Assembly: GCF_024684275.1 (NCBI RefSeq)
Contig: NZ_JAIKXF010000055.1
Span: 113,604-177,603, forward strand
Direction of reading: 5' to 3'
DNA length: 64,000 nucleotides
Origin: Ruminococcus sp.
GTDB taxonomy: Bacteria; Bacillota_A; Clostridia; Oscillospirales; Ruminococcaceae
Part shown: positions 35,752 to 45,687 of the stretch, one piece after another
How the letters are laid out: each line of letters starts with the position of its first letter
Position numbering within the stretch: position 1 is the first letter of the stretch
The notes under the pieces: generated by a model
Database searches by the model: none
What the model was told of the DNA's origin: nothing
Seen by the model: only the letters and a program-made list of their open reading frames with translations
Position numbers and translations under genes: made by a program

Positions 35752-35822
35752 TATCCCGTCCCGCTTGTTTCATTTGACCTGACGAGGATACTTGGTCGGC
35801 TTTTTGCCGAATGGGAGGGCTT

Positions 35823-37916
35823 ATGAACACTATCATCAAAAAACTGACGGCTGCTGCTTCTTCCGCAGTTATCGCCGTATGCTCCGTTGGCATCAATTAC
35901 AGCTTCGGAGCTGACACAGAAGAGAAGACATACAAGGTACATTTTGAACTGGGCGATGATGTTACTATCGTCCCCGACGACGACGGAAACGTACCGGTAA
36001 TAAAGGACAAAGAGGGCACATTTAATTCCTCTGTTATTATTCCCAACGTCGAGCTCGAAAGAGAGGGCTACTACTTCACAGGCTGGACAGCTGACAATCT
36101 TTACGGCTATCTTGGCGGAAGAGTTTACCATATCCCCGACCACGATGTTACTATCACCCCTGTTTGGAACAAAATAGGAGATACCGTCAACCACACAGTA
36201 AAATTCAGCGTTGTTATCGACGGAGAGGTGCGCGAGGACTATGAAAAATTAGTTCCCCCTGTAAAAGGTCCGGCAGGTTATTTGGTAGAGATACCAATGT
36301 ATTCTTTCCCTCGCTCGGGCTACAGTCAAAGCGGCTGGACAGACGGAACTCATCTCTTTGCCGGTCAGGAGTACATAATCATCAACGACGAGGATATAAC
36401 CCTCGAGCCAAACTGGTGCAAGAAGTACAAGCTGACCTATACTGTAGGCGATGCTGACAGGATCAACGGCGCTGTAAAGCAGGAATATGAGGTAATGGAA
36501 ACAGGTGCGGTAAATCTTCAGAGCAACGACCGTTTCTCCAGAAGCGGATTCAATATCATCGGCTGGCACTGCGAAACTGACGGTCAGGATTACAAATGCG
36601 ACCAGAAGTTCGTTATGCCTGCAAACGATGTTGTTATGACTCCTATCTGGAACCCTATCAATTACACTATTGTATTCTTTGCTAATACAGGCTCAAGCAA
36701 AGACGATATCAGAGTAAAGGGCAAGACAGATACAACAATACAGGTTCCGGAGTGTACAGTCAAGAGAGACGGCTATACATTCGGCGGCTGGCAGAGAGAT
36801 GATAAGATATATCAGGCAGGAGAGGATTTCCTTATTGAGGGTGCACAGCCTGGCATTGGTATCTCGTTCAAGGCTGTATGGAATGCTGAGGGCAGCGAGA
36901 CTACAACTACTACAACTACTTCTGCTACAGCAACAACTACTACTGCATCTGCAACAACAACGTCTGCAACTACAGCTCCTATCCTTTCAACAACATCTAC
37001 AACAGCTGTAATGGCTTATGAGATAAGCGTTGTTGACAAGGCGTCAGGCAAGCTTATCAACGACGTTTACCTCAACGCTAAGGATACCATTATTGAAAAC
37101 GGTTCTTCAAGAGTATCCGAATTCCCTGTGGATACAAAATCAGAAAACCCAAAGAAAGTTGATTTCAAGGGTATCAAAAACTTTGAGGGCATTACAAATA
37201 TAAGCGATTTCCAGATAGTTCAGAATATCTACAACGGATTTGCGTATAAGCTCAATGAGGACGATATCACAAGCGAGGTAAAGGACGGTACTGCTTATTA
37301 CACAGTTAAGGTCGCTAAAAAGGTATATCCCGATGATGTAAGACCTTTTTCACACGTTGTAAGAGTCTACGACAAGGCAACAAAGGAACTCGTAAACAAC
37401 GCTGTCGTTATGGGAGCATGGAATATCGTATATGAGGACGGCGGAGTAACAGGTCCTATCTCACAGATAGATACCTCCGCAGCTAATCCTGCTATCATAA
37501 GCTATGAGAAGTACAAGGACGCTAAGGTTTGCAGCTTCAGTATAAACGGCGTTAAGGAAGGTTCTCCTTACACATTCAGCAAAGAGGACTACACTACCGA
37601 GGACGACGGCGTTCAGCACATCATCTACCATAATGTTTACCTCACAAAGTCTGAGATAACTTACGGTGACGCCAACAGCGACGACAGTGTTGATATGTCA
37701 GATGTAGTTCTTATCATGCAGGCTCTTGCAAACCCGAATAAGTTTGATATAAACGGTACAGATGACAACCATATCACTGAAAAGGGCAGAGCAAACGCCG
37801 ACGTATGGAACACAGGCGACGGTCTCACTACTGAGGATGCCCTTCACATTCAGAAGTATCTCCTCGGTCTCTGCGATATAACAGGCAAGGCAGAGATAAG
37901 TGTTCAGCCTGAATAA
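35823..37916 (+). CDS. Secreted InlB-repeat protein with C-terminal dockerin
   Basis: The 697-residue protein has a signal peptide (about 1-30), four repeats of about 75-85 residues with the GY-x-x-x-GW ... F/VWN pattern of InlB B-repeats (Listeria-Bacteroides repeat), a long Thr/Ser/Ala linker (about 360-395), two related beta-rich modules of about 100 residues each (starting YEISVVDKASGKLIND and HVVRVYDKATKELVNN), and a type I dockerin (GDANSDDSVDMSDVVLIMQ and a second calcium loop NADVWNTGDGLTTEDALHIQKYL). The dockerin implies attachment to a cohesin scaffold on the cell surface or cellulosome. No catalytic domain is recognised, so it may be an adhesin or structural module. GGGAGGG precedes the start at 35823. 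Confidence 0.85.
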   Translation: MNTIIKKLTAAASSAVIAVCSVGINYSFGADTEEKTYKVHFELGDDVTIVPDDDGNVPVIKDKEGTFNSSVIIPNVELEREGYYFTGWTADNLYGYLGGRVYHIPDHDVTITPVWNKIGDTVNHTVKFSVVIDGEVREDYEKLVPPVKGPAGYLVEIPMYSFPRSGYSQSGWTDGTHLFAGQEYIIINDEDITLEPNWCKKYKLTYTVGDADRINGAVKQEYEVMETGAVNLQSNDRFSRSGFNIIGWHCETDGQDYKCDQKFVMPANDVVMTPIWNPINYTIVFFANTGSSKDDIRVKGKTDTTIQVPECTVKRDGYTFGGWQRDDKIYQAGEDFLIEGAQPGIGISFKAVWNAEGSETTTTTTTSATATTTTASATTTSATTAPILSTTSTTAVMAYEISVVDKASGKLINDVYLNAKDTIIENGSSRVSEFPVDTKSENPKKVDFKGIKNFEGITNISDFQIVQNIYNGFAYKLNEDDITSEVKDGTAYYTVKVAKKVYPDDVRPFSHVVRVYDKATKELVNNAVVMGAWNIVYEDGGVTGPISQIDTSAANPAIISYEKYKDAKVCSFSINGVKEGSPYTFSKEDYTTEDDGVQHIIYHNVYLTKSEITYGDANSDDSVDMSDVVLIMQALANPNKFDINGTDDNHITEKGRANADVWNTGDGLTTEDALHIQKYLLGLCDITGKAEISVQPE

Positions 37917-37927
37917 ACATAACAAAA

Positions 37928-37954
37928 AAAGGACTGCTTTTGCAGTCCTTTTTC
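37928..37954. terminator. Bidirectional terminator between dockerin gene and mntP
   Basis: GGACTGC/GCAGTCC (37931-37937 with 37942-37948), TTTT loop, extended by A/T pairs, with T-run after. Confidence 0.88.
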
Positions 37955-37956
37955 TT

Positions 37957-38526
37957 TTATATAACGCCAATACCTTCGAGAAGAAGCTTCAAGCCTATGA
38001 GTATAAGTATAGTTCCGCCTGCTGTCTCGGCTTTTTTCTCATATTTGCTGCCGAATTTGTGACCGATCAATACTCCCGCAAGTGATAATACAAAGGTTAT
38101 AGCGCCTATCATTGTCACAGAAAAAAGCAGGTCAGTCTTCTCTGCTGCAAATACAATGCCCAATGCAAGCGCGTCGATACTTGTAGCAACAGCCAGCAGT
38201 GTCAGCTCCTTTAGATCTATCCTGTACTCCCTGGTCTTTTCGTCATCTTCACCGCTTTTAAAAGCCTCCCATATCATCTTTCCGCCGATAAAAGCAAGAA
38301 GTCCGAATGAGATCCAGTGATTGAAAGAACTGATGACGCTTGCAAAGCGGCTGCCGAGGAAATAACCTATAACCGGCATTACGCCCTGAAATACACCGAA
38401 AAACAGTGCTGTAATGACTCCGCCTTTCAGATTCAGTTTTCTCATGCTCAGTCCCTTACAGACCGAAACAGAAAAAGCGTCCATTGCAAGCCCGACTGAG
38501 ATAAGAATAAGTTCAGCAATACTCAT
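37957..38526 (-). CDS. mntP: Manganese efflux pump
   Basis: The 189-residue protein has six membrane helices in two inverted repeats, each with a conserved acidic motif: GLAMDAFSVSVCKG near the N-terminus and ATSIDALALGIVFA in the second half. This is the MntP (YebN) family. The start at 38526 (MSIAEL) follows GAGGACG. A yybP-ykoY riboswitch, which often precedes mntP, was looked for in the short leader and not found. Confidence 0.93.
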   Translation of the reverse strand: MSIAELILISVGLAMDAFSVSVCKGLSMRKLNLKGGVITALFFGVFQGVMPVIGYFLGSRFASVISSFNHWISFGLLAFIGGKMIWEAFKSGEDDEKTREYRIDLKELTLLAVATSIDALALGIVFAAEKTDLLFSVTMIGAITFVLSLAGVLIGHKFGSKYEKKAETAGGTILILIGLKLLLEGIGVI

Positions 38527-38558
38527 AAGATCGTCCTCTTTTTCACATAACATTGATT

Positions 38559-38587
38559 ATTATACATTGTATTTCAGAGTCTGTCAG
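38559..38587 (-). promoter_or_regulatory. Promoter of mntP
   Basis: CTGACA (38582-38587) and TATAAT (38559-38564), 17-bp spacer, on the minus strand. Confidence 0.72.
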
Positions 38588-38605
38588 CATATGACGGTCA
38601 AAATT

Positions 38606-38638
38606 CAAAAATCAAGGGGACAGAATGAACTGCCCCCT
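38606..38638 (-). terminator. Terminator of the rplU-to-yebC transcript
   Basis: A 9-bp stem with one G-U pair (38615-38623 with 38630-38638) is followed on the minus strand by TTGATTTTT, just past the yebC stop codon. Confidence 0.75.
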
Positions 38639-38644
38639 GTTTTA

Positions 38645-39379
38645 TTATCCTTCGTCAGGCATTTCCCAGTTATGGTAAACGTTCTGAACGTCGTCGTTCT
38701 CCTCAAGATGATCAAGGAGAAGATTCATTTTCTTGATATGATCCTCGTCTGTGAGAGTTGTATAAGTAGAAGGTATCATCTCAGACTCAGCAGAAATTAC
38801 ATTATAGCCCTTTTCTGTAAGTCCCTCGCGGAGAGCATGAACGTTCTCGGGAGCGCACTCGATCTCAACAGTTTCCTCGTTGATGTCAAAGTCCTCACCG
38901 CCGAACTCGAATACATCCTCCATTACCTTATCCTCATCAAGACCTGTGTTCTCAAGGATAACGATACCCTTATTTGTGAACATGAAAGATACACAGCCGA
39001 TAGTACCGAGGTTTCCGCCGAACTTATCAAAGTAATGACGAACCTCGCCTGCTGTACGGTTTCTGTTGTCTGTAAGACACTCAACGATAACAGCTACACC
39101 GTTAGGGCCGTATCCCTCATATGTGATATTCTCATAGTTGTTCTTGTCACCGTCGCCTGCTGCCTTTTTAATTATACGGTCTATATTGTCGTTAGGCACA
39201 TTGTTAGCCTTAGCCTTCGCAATAAGATCACGGAGCTTGCTGTTATTGTTAGGATCGGGGCCGCCCTCCTTGACCACAACAGTGATCTCACGTCCGATCT
39301 TAGTGAAGATCTTGCCCTTTGCAGCGTCGGTAGCTTCCTTTTTACGCTTGATATTGTTCCATTTTGAATGACCTGACAT
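38645..39379 (-). CDS. yebC: YebC/PmpR-family protein
   Basis: The 244-residue protein starts with the hallmark MSGHSKWNNIKRKKEATDAAKGKIFTKIG and has the NNVPNDNIDRIIKKAAGD stretch. Family members were described as DNA-binding regulators; recent work on some members shows a ribosome-associated role in relieving stalling. It follows mrnC closely in a translation-related operon, which fits the latter view. Confidence 0.95.
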   Translation of the reverse strand: MSGHSKWNNIKRKKEATDAAKGKIFTKIGREITVVVKEGGPDPNNNSKLRDLIAKAKANNVPNDNIDRIIKKAAGDGDKNNYENITYEGYGPNGVAVIVECLTDNRNRTAGEVRHYFDKFGGNLGTIGCVSFMFTNKGIVILENTGLDEDKVMEDVFEFGGEDFDINEETVEIECAPENVHALREGLTEKGYNVISAESEMIPSTYTTLTDEDHIKKMNLLLDHLEENDDVQNVYHNWEMPDEG

Positions 39380-39382
39380 AGT

Positions 39383-39805
39383 TTACACTCCTATTTGTTC
39401 ATTTTCATTTATATTTGAATTTATAATAAGTTCAAACAGTTCTCTTATGCGTTCATTTTCACCTGTGAGATAAAGATAGCCAAAAAGGCACTCTAAAGCT
39501 GTAGCTCTGCGGTATTCTGCTGCGTCCGCGTGCTTGGGGACTGTGTTTCCCGTGGCATTCCTGCCCCTTTTCAGCACTGCAAGCTCATGTTCGCTGAGCT
39601 TCTCAGCCGCAATATCATATGCCTTCGACTGGAACTCTGCACATACAAGCTTTATTTTAGCAGAATGAAGCTTTGCAACAGGCATATTTGCCTGACGAAG
39701 CAGATGCTCTCTCACAAGGGTATCATAAACGCTGTCGCCTAAAAAAGCGAGAGTCAGCGGACTGTATGAATTAGCTTCACGCTCGGTAAGTTTTTCTGTG
39801 CTCAT
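39383..39805 (-). CDS. mrnC: Mini-ribonuclease III
   Basis: This 140-residue protein is an RNase III catalytic domain without the dsRNA-binding domain; the signature LAFLGDSVYDTLVREHLL contains the catalytic Asp. Mini-III processes the 3' and 5' ends of 23S rRNA precursors in Firmicutes. It is sandwiched between obgE and yebC. Confidence 0.93.
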   Translation of the reverse strand: MSTEKLTEREANSYSPLTLAFLGDSVYDTLVREHLLRQANMPVAKLHSAKIKLVCAEFQSKAYDIAAEKLSEHELAVLKRGRNATGNTVPKHADAAEYRRATALECLFGYLYLTGENERIRELFELIINSNINENEQIGV

Positions 39806-39806
39806 A

Positions 39807-41099
<1,293 letters not shown>

Positions 41100-41103
41100 C
41101 TAA

Positions 41104-41132
41104 AGAAAAATCCCAAGCAAACGCTCGGGATT
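41104..41132 (-). terminator. Hairpin between rpmA and obgE
   Basis: An 11-bp stem with one wobble pair (AAATCCC-type arms, 41108-41118 with 41122-41132) is followed on the minus strand by TTTTTCTTT. It could act as a partial terminator that lowers obgE relative to the ribosomal protein genes. Confidence 0.75.
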
Positions 41133-41151
41133 TATTGTCACGTTATGGCTG

Positions 41152-41436
41152 TTACTGCTCAATCTCGTAAACAGAAACCTTCTTACGGTCACGTCCGTAA
41201 CGCTCAAACTTTACCTTACCGCTTACTGTAGCGAATAATGTATCATCTGAACCGATGCCGACACCGTTACCGGGATGGATATGTGTTCCTCTCTGACGAA
41301 CGAGAATGTTGCCAGCCTTAACAAACTGACCGTCTGCTCTCTTAACGCCAAGTCTCTTAGCCTCAGAGTCACGTCCGTTCTTTGTGGAACCGCCGCCCTT
41401 CTTATGAGCAAAGAACTGCATACTGATCTTTAACAT
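41152..41436 (-). CDS. rpmA: Ribosomal protein L27 with cleavable N-terminal extension
   Basis: The 94-residue L27 precursor starts [21 protein letters not shown]. Firmicute L27 carries a short N-terminal extension removed between FF and AHKKG by the protease Prp, and that sequence is exactly conserved here. Removal exposes the L27 tail that reaches the peptidyl-transferase centre. The protease gene lies immediately upstream, between rplU and rpmA. GGAGG precedes the start. Confidence 0.97.
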   Translation of the reverse strand: MLKISMQFFAHKKGGGSTKNGRDSEAKRLGVKRADGQFVKAGNILVRQRGTHIHPGNGVGIGSDDTLFATVSGKVKFERYGRDRKKVSVYEIEQ

Positions 41437-41438
41437 AC

Positions 41439-41750
41439 TTACACCTCCGAAATTGTGATTTTGATCGTGTTAGGGAACTCTTCCAGTATAGCCTCAAAAT
41501 GCTGTTTTAAAACATTCAGCAGACGCGGAGATATCTCTCCCCCGTCCATACAGATACATTCGATGACGTTATCCCCCACAGTTACCTGCGGCTTTAAACC
41601 AAATTCATCGAGTATATTTGCAGTAAGCTGCACCGCTGATGATACAGCTGCACAGACAACGTCACTGCCGCTCTCGGCATAGCCTGAGTGACCGCTGAAC
41701 CTGAAGCCTGTAAGTAGCCCCTGCTTTTCATAAAATTCTGCGCGGATCAT
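41439..41750 (-). CDS. prp: Ribosomal-processing cysteine protease (L27 maturation)
   Basis: The 103-residue protein has the Prp catalytic pair: His in [11 protein letters not shown] and Cys in [10 protein letters not shown]. It cleaves the N-terminal extension of L27, which is essential in Staphylococcus and other Firmicutes. It occupies its conserved place between rplU and rpmA. The ATG at 41750 overlaps the rplU stop; an in-frame TTG two codons earlier is a less likely start. Confidence 0.95.
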   Translation of the reverse strand: MIRAEFYEKQGLLTGFRFSGHSGYAESGSDVVCAAVSSAVQLTANILDEFGLKPQVTVGDNVIECICMDGGEISPRLLNVLKQHFEAILEEFPNTIKITISEV

Positions 41751-41752
41751 GA

Positions 41753-42064
41753 TCAAGCCTTGATAGCTTCGATCTTGACCTGAGTGTAAGGCTGTCTGTG
41801 TCCCTGCTTTCTCTTTTCACCCTTCTTAGGCTTGTAAGTGAAAACAGTGATCTTCTTAGCCTTGCCGTTCTTCAGAACCTTTGCGCTTACAGCTGCACCG
41901 TCAACATAAGGTGTACCGATCTTGAGACCATCGTCTGCTCCGAGAGCTACTACCTTGTCGAAAGTAACTGTCTCATCAGCCTCTGCTGCGAGCTTCTCGA
42001 TGAAGATGATATCTCCCTCGTTTACCTGATACTGCTTTCCGCCGGTTTCGATAACTGCGTACAT
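41753..42064 (-). CDS. rplU: Ribosomal protein L21
   Basis: L21 (103 residues) starts [25 protein letters not shown] and ends with [21 protein letters not shown], both standard. It is the first gene of the operon and has a structured leader. Confidence 0.97.
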   Translation of the reverse strand: MYAVIETGGKQYQVNEGDIIFIEKLAAEADETVTFDKVVALGADDGLKIGTPYVDGAAVSAKVLKNGKAKKITVFTYKPKKGEKRKQGHRQPYTQVKIEAIKA

Positions 42065-42143
42065 ATTGTGGCACCTGCCTTTTCAATAAACTCGCTGTTA
42101 CAGGCGTGTGAACGCACAACTTTAAAGCCTGTTTACAAGCGGC
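42065..42143 (-). ncRNA. Structured rplU leader (L21-leader-like)
   Basis: About 79 nt separate the predicted transcription start from rplU. The RNA can form a long imperfect helix: CGCT pairs with AGCG outside, ACAGGC with GCCTGT inside (about 42089-42138), capped by a small GTG/CAC hairpin. Firmicute rplU mRNAs often carry an autoregulatory L21 leader; resemblance here is structural and by context, not by a verified match. Confidence 0.5.
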
Positions 42144-42149
42144 AATAAT

Positions 42150-42178
42150 ATTTTATCACAAAGTATCTTCTTTGTCAA
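42150..42178 (-). promoter_or_regulatory. Promoter of the rplU operon
   Basis: TTGACA (42173-42178) and TAAAAT (42150-42155), 17-bp spacer, minus strand. Confidence 0.85.
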
Positions 42179-42200
42179 GCATTTTTTTGCAATATTCCGA

Positions 42201-42231
42201 AAAAACTTCCTCTGCTTTTCACAGAGGAAGT
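42201..42231 (-). terminator. Terminator of the moxR-to-42241 operon
   Basis: A 10-bp perfect stem (42205-42214 with 42222-42231) and a 7-nt loop are followed on the minus strand by a T-run (TTTTTCGG). Confidence 0.85.
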
Positions 42232-42240
42232 ATGATTTCA

Positions 42241-43437
42241 TTACCAGACTCTATAGTCACTCTCGCCTATCTTGTAGGAGGTACCTGGCACATAGAGATC
42301 GCTTGGCTTCAGCTCTTTACCGTTCTCCTTAGCGGTATCGATAGCTCTCTTGAGCTCTCTGAACGCAACACTGTTTGTAACGATGCGTGTCACGTTCTCC
42401 TGACTTGGATTTGTGCTGAGGTATTCGAGCACAGCCTGCTGGAGGTAGAAATAGGTGCGGAGCTGAGTCTTCTTAAACTCAATGCTCTGCTGTTCATCTC
42501 CCTCGCCCTCGAGAAGGAAGAGGCTGTCGCCCTCACGGTAGCCCAGGGTGAGCTTAGCAAATATCTCGGGGATAAATACTCTTATCTCACCTGCAAGTCC
42601 CTTGTCGCCCTCTACCAGCTCTACAAGCTTGTCAGCCATAGCAACATACTCATCGTGATTATTTATCTTCTCCATCATGCTGATAGTCTCTTTTGCAGCG
42701 TTCATTACAAGCTCTTTCTTGAATGGGCACTGGTCGTCCTCACGCTGTACGAAGATAGCATACTGCTTCTCGGAAACAAAGGTCTCCTCAGCGAACATTT
42801 CCTTTTCAACGTATTCCTCGAAGTACTTAGGCAGCTCTACAAGGACAGAGCCGTTCATACGAACTTCGATTATCTTCTTTTCCTTGTACTTTGCAAGGTA
42901 TATTCTCAGCCAGTAGTACTTCTTTGAGCCGAGGTACTTTGGTATCTCTGTTCTCAGATAATTCACCAGCATCGTCGGAGGCTTGTCCTTAACGCCGATT
43001 CTTACAACAGACTGGCAGTACATATCGAAATCGTAGTGCTGTCTGAGAAAATCAACAGGAACGTGCTGCGGATTCTTCTTGCTGATAGACTGGTCGAGGG
43101 GGTGCCATACGCCGCCGCAGAATATCTCTACAGCCATTTTTGCAGCCTCTTCCTCGTCCTTGCCCTGAGAGTCAACTGGCTCGATGAGGGGCTCGTCAAA
43201 GTCATCGTGCTTTACGATAAAGATAGTCTGAAGTATCTTTATGCCGTCGCTTTCCTCGATCCTGCCTACCTGTACATCGATAGTAAAGCCCTTTGGCATA
43301 ATGATACAATCATCATAGAGAGTGCCCTTGAGCTTATCATTGAGGCTTTCAAGCACAGTGCTCTTGATGTCGGCTCTTATATCAGTTGTCTGAACTTCCT
43401 CTGTCTTCTGATTGTTCTTCTTTTTGAAAATTCCCAT
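42241..43437 (-). CDS. Unrecognised cytoplasmic protein, 398 residues
   Basis: I do not recognise this protein. It begins MGIFKKKNNQKTEE (lysine-rich, no signal peptide), is mixed alpha/beta and acidic throughout, and has no obvious enzyme motif. The middle contains GGVWHPLDQ and a run resembling a substrate-binding beta-sheet domain; the end is PGTSYKIGESDYRVW. AAGGAG precedes the start. It is the last gene of a run containing moxR, a DUF58 gene, a transglutaminase gene, a C39 peptidase gene and prmA, so it could belong to either the envelope or the translation part of that run. Confidence 0.6.
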   Translation of the reverse strand: MGIFKKKNNQKTEEVQTTDIRADIKSTVLESLNDKLKGTLYDDCIIMPKGFTIDVQVGRIEESDGIKILQTIFIVKHDDFDEPLIEPVDSQGKDEEEAAKMAVEIFCGGVWHPLDQSISKKNPQHVPVDFLRQHYDFDMYCQSVVRIGVKDKPPTMLVNYLRTEIPKYLGSKKYYWLRIYLAKYKEKKIIEVRMNGSVLVELPKYFEEYVEKEMFAEETFVSEKQYAIFVQREDDQCPFKKELVMNAAKETISMMEKINNHDEYVAMADKLVELVEGDKGLAGEIRVFIPEIFAKLTLGYREGDSLFLLEGEGDEQQSIEFKKTQLRTYFYLQQAVLEYLSTNPSQENVTRIVTNSVAFRELKRAIDTAKENGKELKPSDLYVPGTSYKIGESDYRVW

Positions 43438-43485
43438 TTTCTATTCTCCTTAATCTGATGATATCAATATATGCTCTGCATAATA

Positions 43486-44451
43486 TTAAACTGTGAATTT
43501 AACTGCTGCCCAGCCCTCGCGGACCTCAGGCTCAGGCTCCTTAAAGCCAACGGACTTCAGTGCGTCTATGACCTCGTCCATGCGCTCCTCAATGATACCC
43601 GAAACAATGAGTATACCGCCTTTTTTCAGGTAGCGCAAGAAGCTCTCCTTCATGGCAATGAGCACGTCCGCAACTATATTTGCTGCGATTATGTCGTACT
43701 TATCGTCGATTTCGTCGGCAAGCTTCTCGTCGGTGAGGATATTACCGAAGTAGGTCTTGTAGACATCGGGCGAAATGTGGTTTTTGACTGCATTTTCAAG
43801 AGCAGTTGCCGACGCATTCTCCTCAATATCAACCGCCACCGCACTCTTTGCACCTAAAAGCATAGCTCCGATAGATAGTATACCGCTTCCGCAGCCCATA
43901 TCCAGAAGCTTATCTCCCTTGTTCAGGTATTTCTCAAGCACCTCAAGACAAAGCCTTGTGGTATGATGCTTGCCGGTACCGAAGCTTGAAGCAGGATCAA
44001 TTTCAAGGATTATCCTTCCGTCTGAATTGTCATATTCCTCCCACGAGGGCTTAATAACAAGCTTCTCGCCCACCTTGAAGGGCTTGAAATACTGCTTCCA
44101 GTTGTTAGCCCAGTCCTCCTCGCGGATACTTGACATCTCAGCTTCGAGCCTTCCGTAAGCGCCCTCGGTATCTGCCGCCTTCATCTCTGAAAGCATAGAC
44201 TTGATAGCGATGAGCATTTCAGCGCCCTGACCGTTTGTAGGGATATAGACCGTAACGCAGGTCTCACACTCAGACAGCCCCATAAGGTCGTCGTCAATAT
44301 AATCCCACTGACCGTTCTTATTTTCAAGGAACTCCTTAAAGTCCTCTGAGTCCTTTATAGAAAATCCCTTGATGCCGATGTCTCCGAGCTTTGAGCATAG
44401 AAGCTCTATTCCCTCGGTAGTCGTATAAATGTTGACTTCTGTCCATTCCAT
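43486..44451 (-). CDS. prmA: Ribosomal protein L11 methyltransferase
   Basis: PrmA (321 residues) is a SAM-dependent methyltransferase that trimethylates L11. The N-terminal ferredoxin-like domain is followed by DPASSFGTGKHHTTRLCLEVL and the SAM loop LLDMGCGSGILSIGAMLLGA, then AANIVADVL. AAGGAG lies upstream of the start. The gene follows the C39/dockerin gene by 15 bp. Confidence 0.95.
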   Translation of the reverse strand: MEWTEVNIYTTTEGIELLCSKLGDIGIKGFSIKDSEDFKEFLENKNGQWDYIDDDLMGLSECETCVTVYIPTNGQGAEMLIAIKSMLSEMKAADTEGAYGRLEAEMSSIREEDWANNWKQYFKPFKVGEKLVIKPSWEEYDNSDGRIILEIDPASSFGTGKHHTTRLCLEVLEKYLNKGDKLLDMGCGSGILSIGAMLLGAKSAVAVDIEENASATALENAVKNHISPDVYKTYFGNILTDEKLADEIDDKYDIIAANIVADVLIAMKESFLRYLKKGGILIVSGIIEERMDEVIDALKSVGFKEPEPEVREGWAAVKFTV

Positions 44452-44466
44452 TAGTTAAATTACTCC

Positions 44467-45666
44467 TTAATTGCAAATAAGCATTAGATATAAGAGCACA
44501 TCATTGTTATCAACAATGCCATCGCCGCTGATATCAGCAGCAGCTATCTCCGAGCTTGTCAGCACAGAGATACCGTCGGGCAGCTTGCCGAGGCTGTTGA
44601 GGTACTCGTTTATAAGCGCTAAGTCATAGGTATCGAAGCTGCCGTCATTATTGACGTCACCTGCTTCATGCTTCTCGGGCTCGCCTGCGTATTTAAGCTT
44701 TGTAAGCTCAACACATCCGCTCCTGCCGTCAATATTCACCTCACCCAATGTACCGCTGACGCTGAGCACCTTAACTACGTTTCCGTATTTAAGTGAAGCT
44801 ATAGTTTCCTTTTGTGTCTTAGCGTCCGCCCATACCTTGACCGGTACGGTATCTGAGCAGTAATACTCTCCTACTTTATAAGTAACTGTAGTAACAGCAA
44901 GGCGCGGTGTGGTCTGAGCTTTTGTAGTTGTGACAGTTGTTTTTACTGTTGTCTGCACTTTCGGTGCAGTTGTTGTCAGCGCAGCAGATGCAGTCGTCAC
45001 AGAGGAAGCCACTGCTGAAGCCGTGGAGTCTTTTTCAGCTATTTTAAGAGGTGTGAACCCGCTGTAAGGATTCTTGCCCTTTATAGCCTGAAAAACTGTG
45101 ATATTCTTGTTATCATATGCCTCAAACATGAGTATCTCGTCCTTTGCAGGATCAGCCATATACACGTCGTCACCGATGATACCGTCGATATACACCCAAT
45201 GTCCGCCTACATTGCATATAACGTAAAGTCCCTTGTCGAGATATTCCTTTATCTCAGAAGCCTTTCCGCTCTGAGTATCTGACTTGAAGCTCAGATTTGC
45301 TGTGGCGATGCTTACCTCGGGGATAGCCTTGTTGACGGAAGCCCACGCGCTGAGTCCGCCCCATTGATTGAAAGCCTTCAAATCATTGAGAGTCTTTGCA
45401 AATACACCCGGATCAAAGCTTTCGGTATCCTTTGCTCCCGAAGCCACCGCAGCCATTGCGATAGAGGTTATGTAGCAGCCTGAGCTGCGCACTGTAGAGC
45501 CGCCGATAGCATAGCTGCCCCAGCGCTCATCATTCTGTCTCCAGAGTCTGAAGTCGTCGGCTGCATGAGCCTTGATATTCGTCTGACATGATCCTGCCAG
45601 CATTCCGATAAGGATAAAAAACGCAAGCAGGAAAGAAAATATTCCTTTTTCTTTTACAGTTCGCAT
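44467..45666 (-). CDS. Secreted C39-like cysteine peptidase with SH3-like region and dockerin
   Basis: The 399-residue protein has a signal peptide (about 1-35), a C39-family-like peptidase domain with catalytic Cys in RSSGCYITSIAMAA and His in GGHWVYIDGI, a Thr-rich linker, a short SH3-like beta domain (YYCSDTVPVKVWADA...) and a C-terminal type I dockerin (GDVNNDGSFDTYDLALINEYL and ADISGDGIVDNNDVLLYLML). It would be exported and held on a cohesin scaffold. The start at 45666 follows GGAGG. It lies between the transglutaminase-domain gene and prmA; peptidases with dockerins are known from Ruminococcus, where they are thought to process cellulosome or environmental proteins. Confidence 0.85.
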   Translation of the reverse strand: MRTVKEKGIFSFLLAFFILIGMLAGSCQTNIKAHAADDFRLWRQNDERWGSYAIGGSTVRSSGCYITSIAMAAVASGAKDTESFDPGVFAKTLNDLKAFNQWGGLSAWASVNKAIPEVSIATANLSFKSDTQSGKASEIKEYLDKGLYVICNVGGHWVYIDGIIGDDVYMADPAKDEILMFEAYDNKNITVFQAIKGKNPYSGFTPLKIAEKDSTASAVASSVTTASAALTTTAPKVQTTVKTTVTTTKAQTTPRLAVTTVTYKVGEYYCSDTVPVKVWADAKTQKETIASLKYGNVVKVLSVSGTLGEVNIDGRSGCVELTKLKYAGEPEKHEAGDVNNDGSFDTYDLALINEYLNSLGKLPDGISVLTSSEIAAADISGDGIVDNNDVLLYLMLICN

Positions 45667-45687
45667 AATCAAACCTCCGAACAAACG

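Noticed and set aside
38527..38644. Possible yybP-ykoY manganese riboswitch before mntP
   Set aside because: The leader after the promoter is only about 30 nt, too short for the aptamer, and lacks its conserved sequences.
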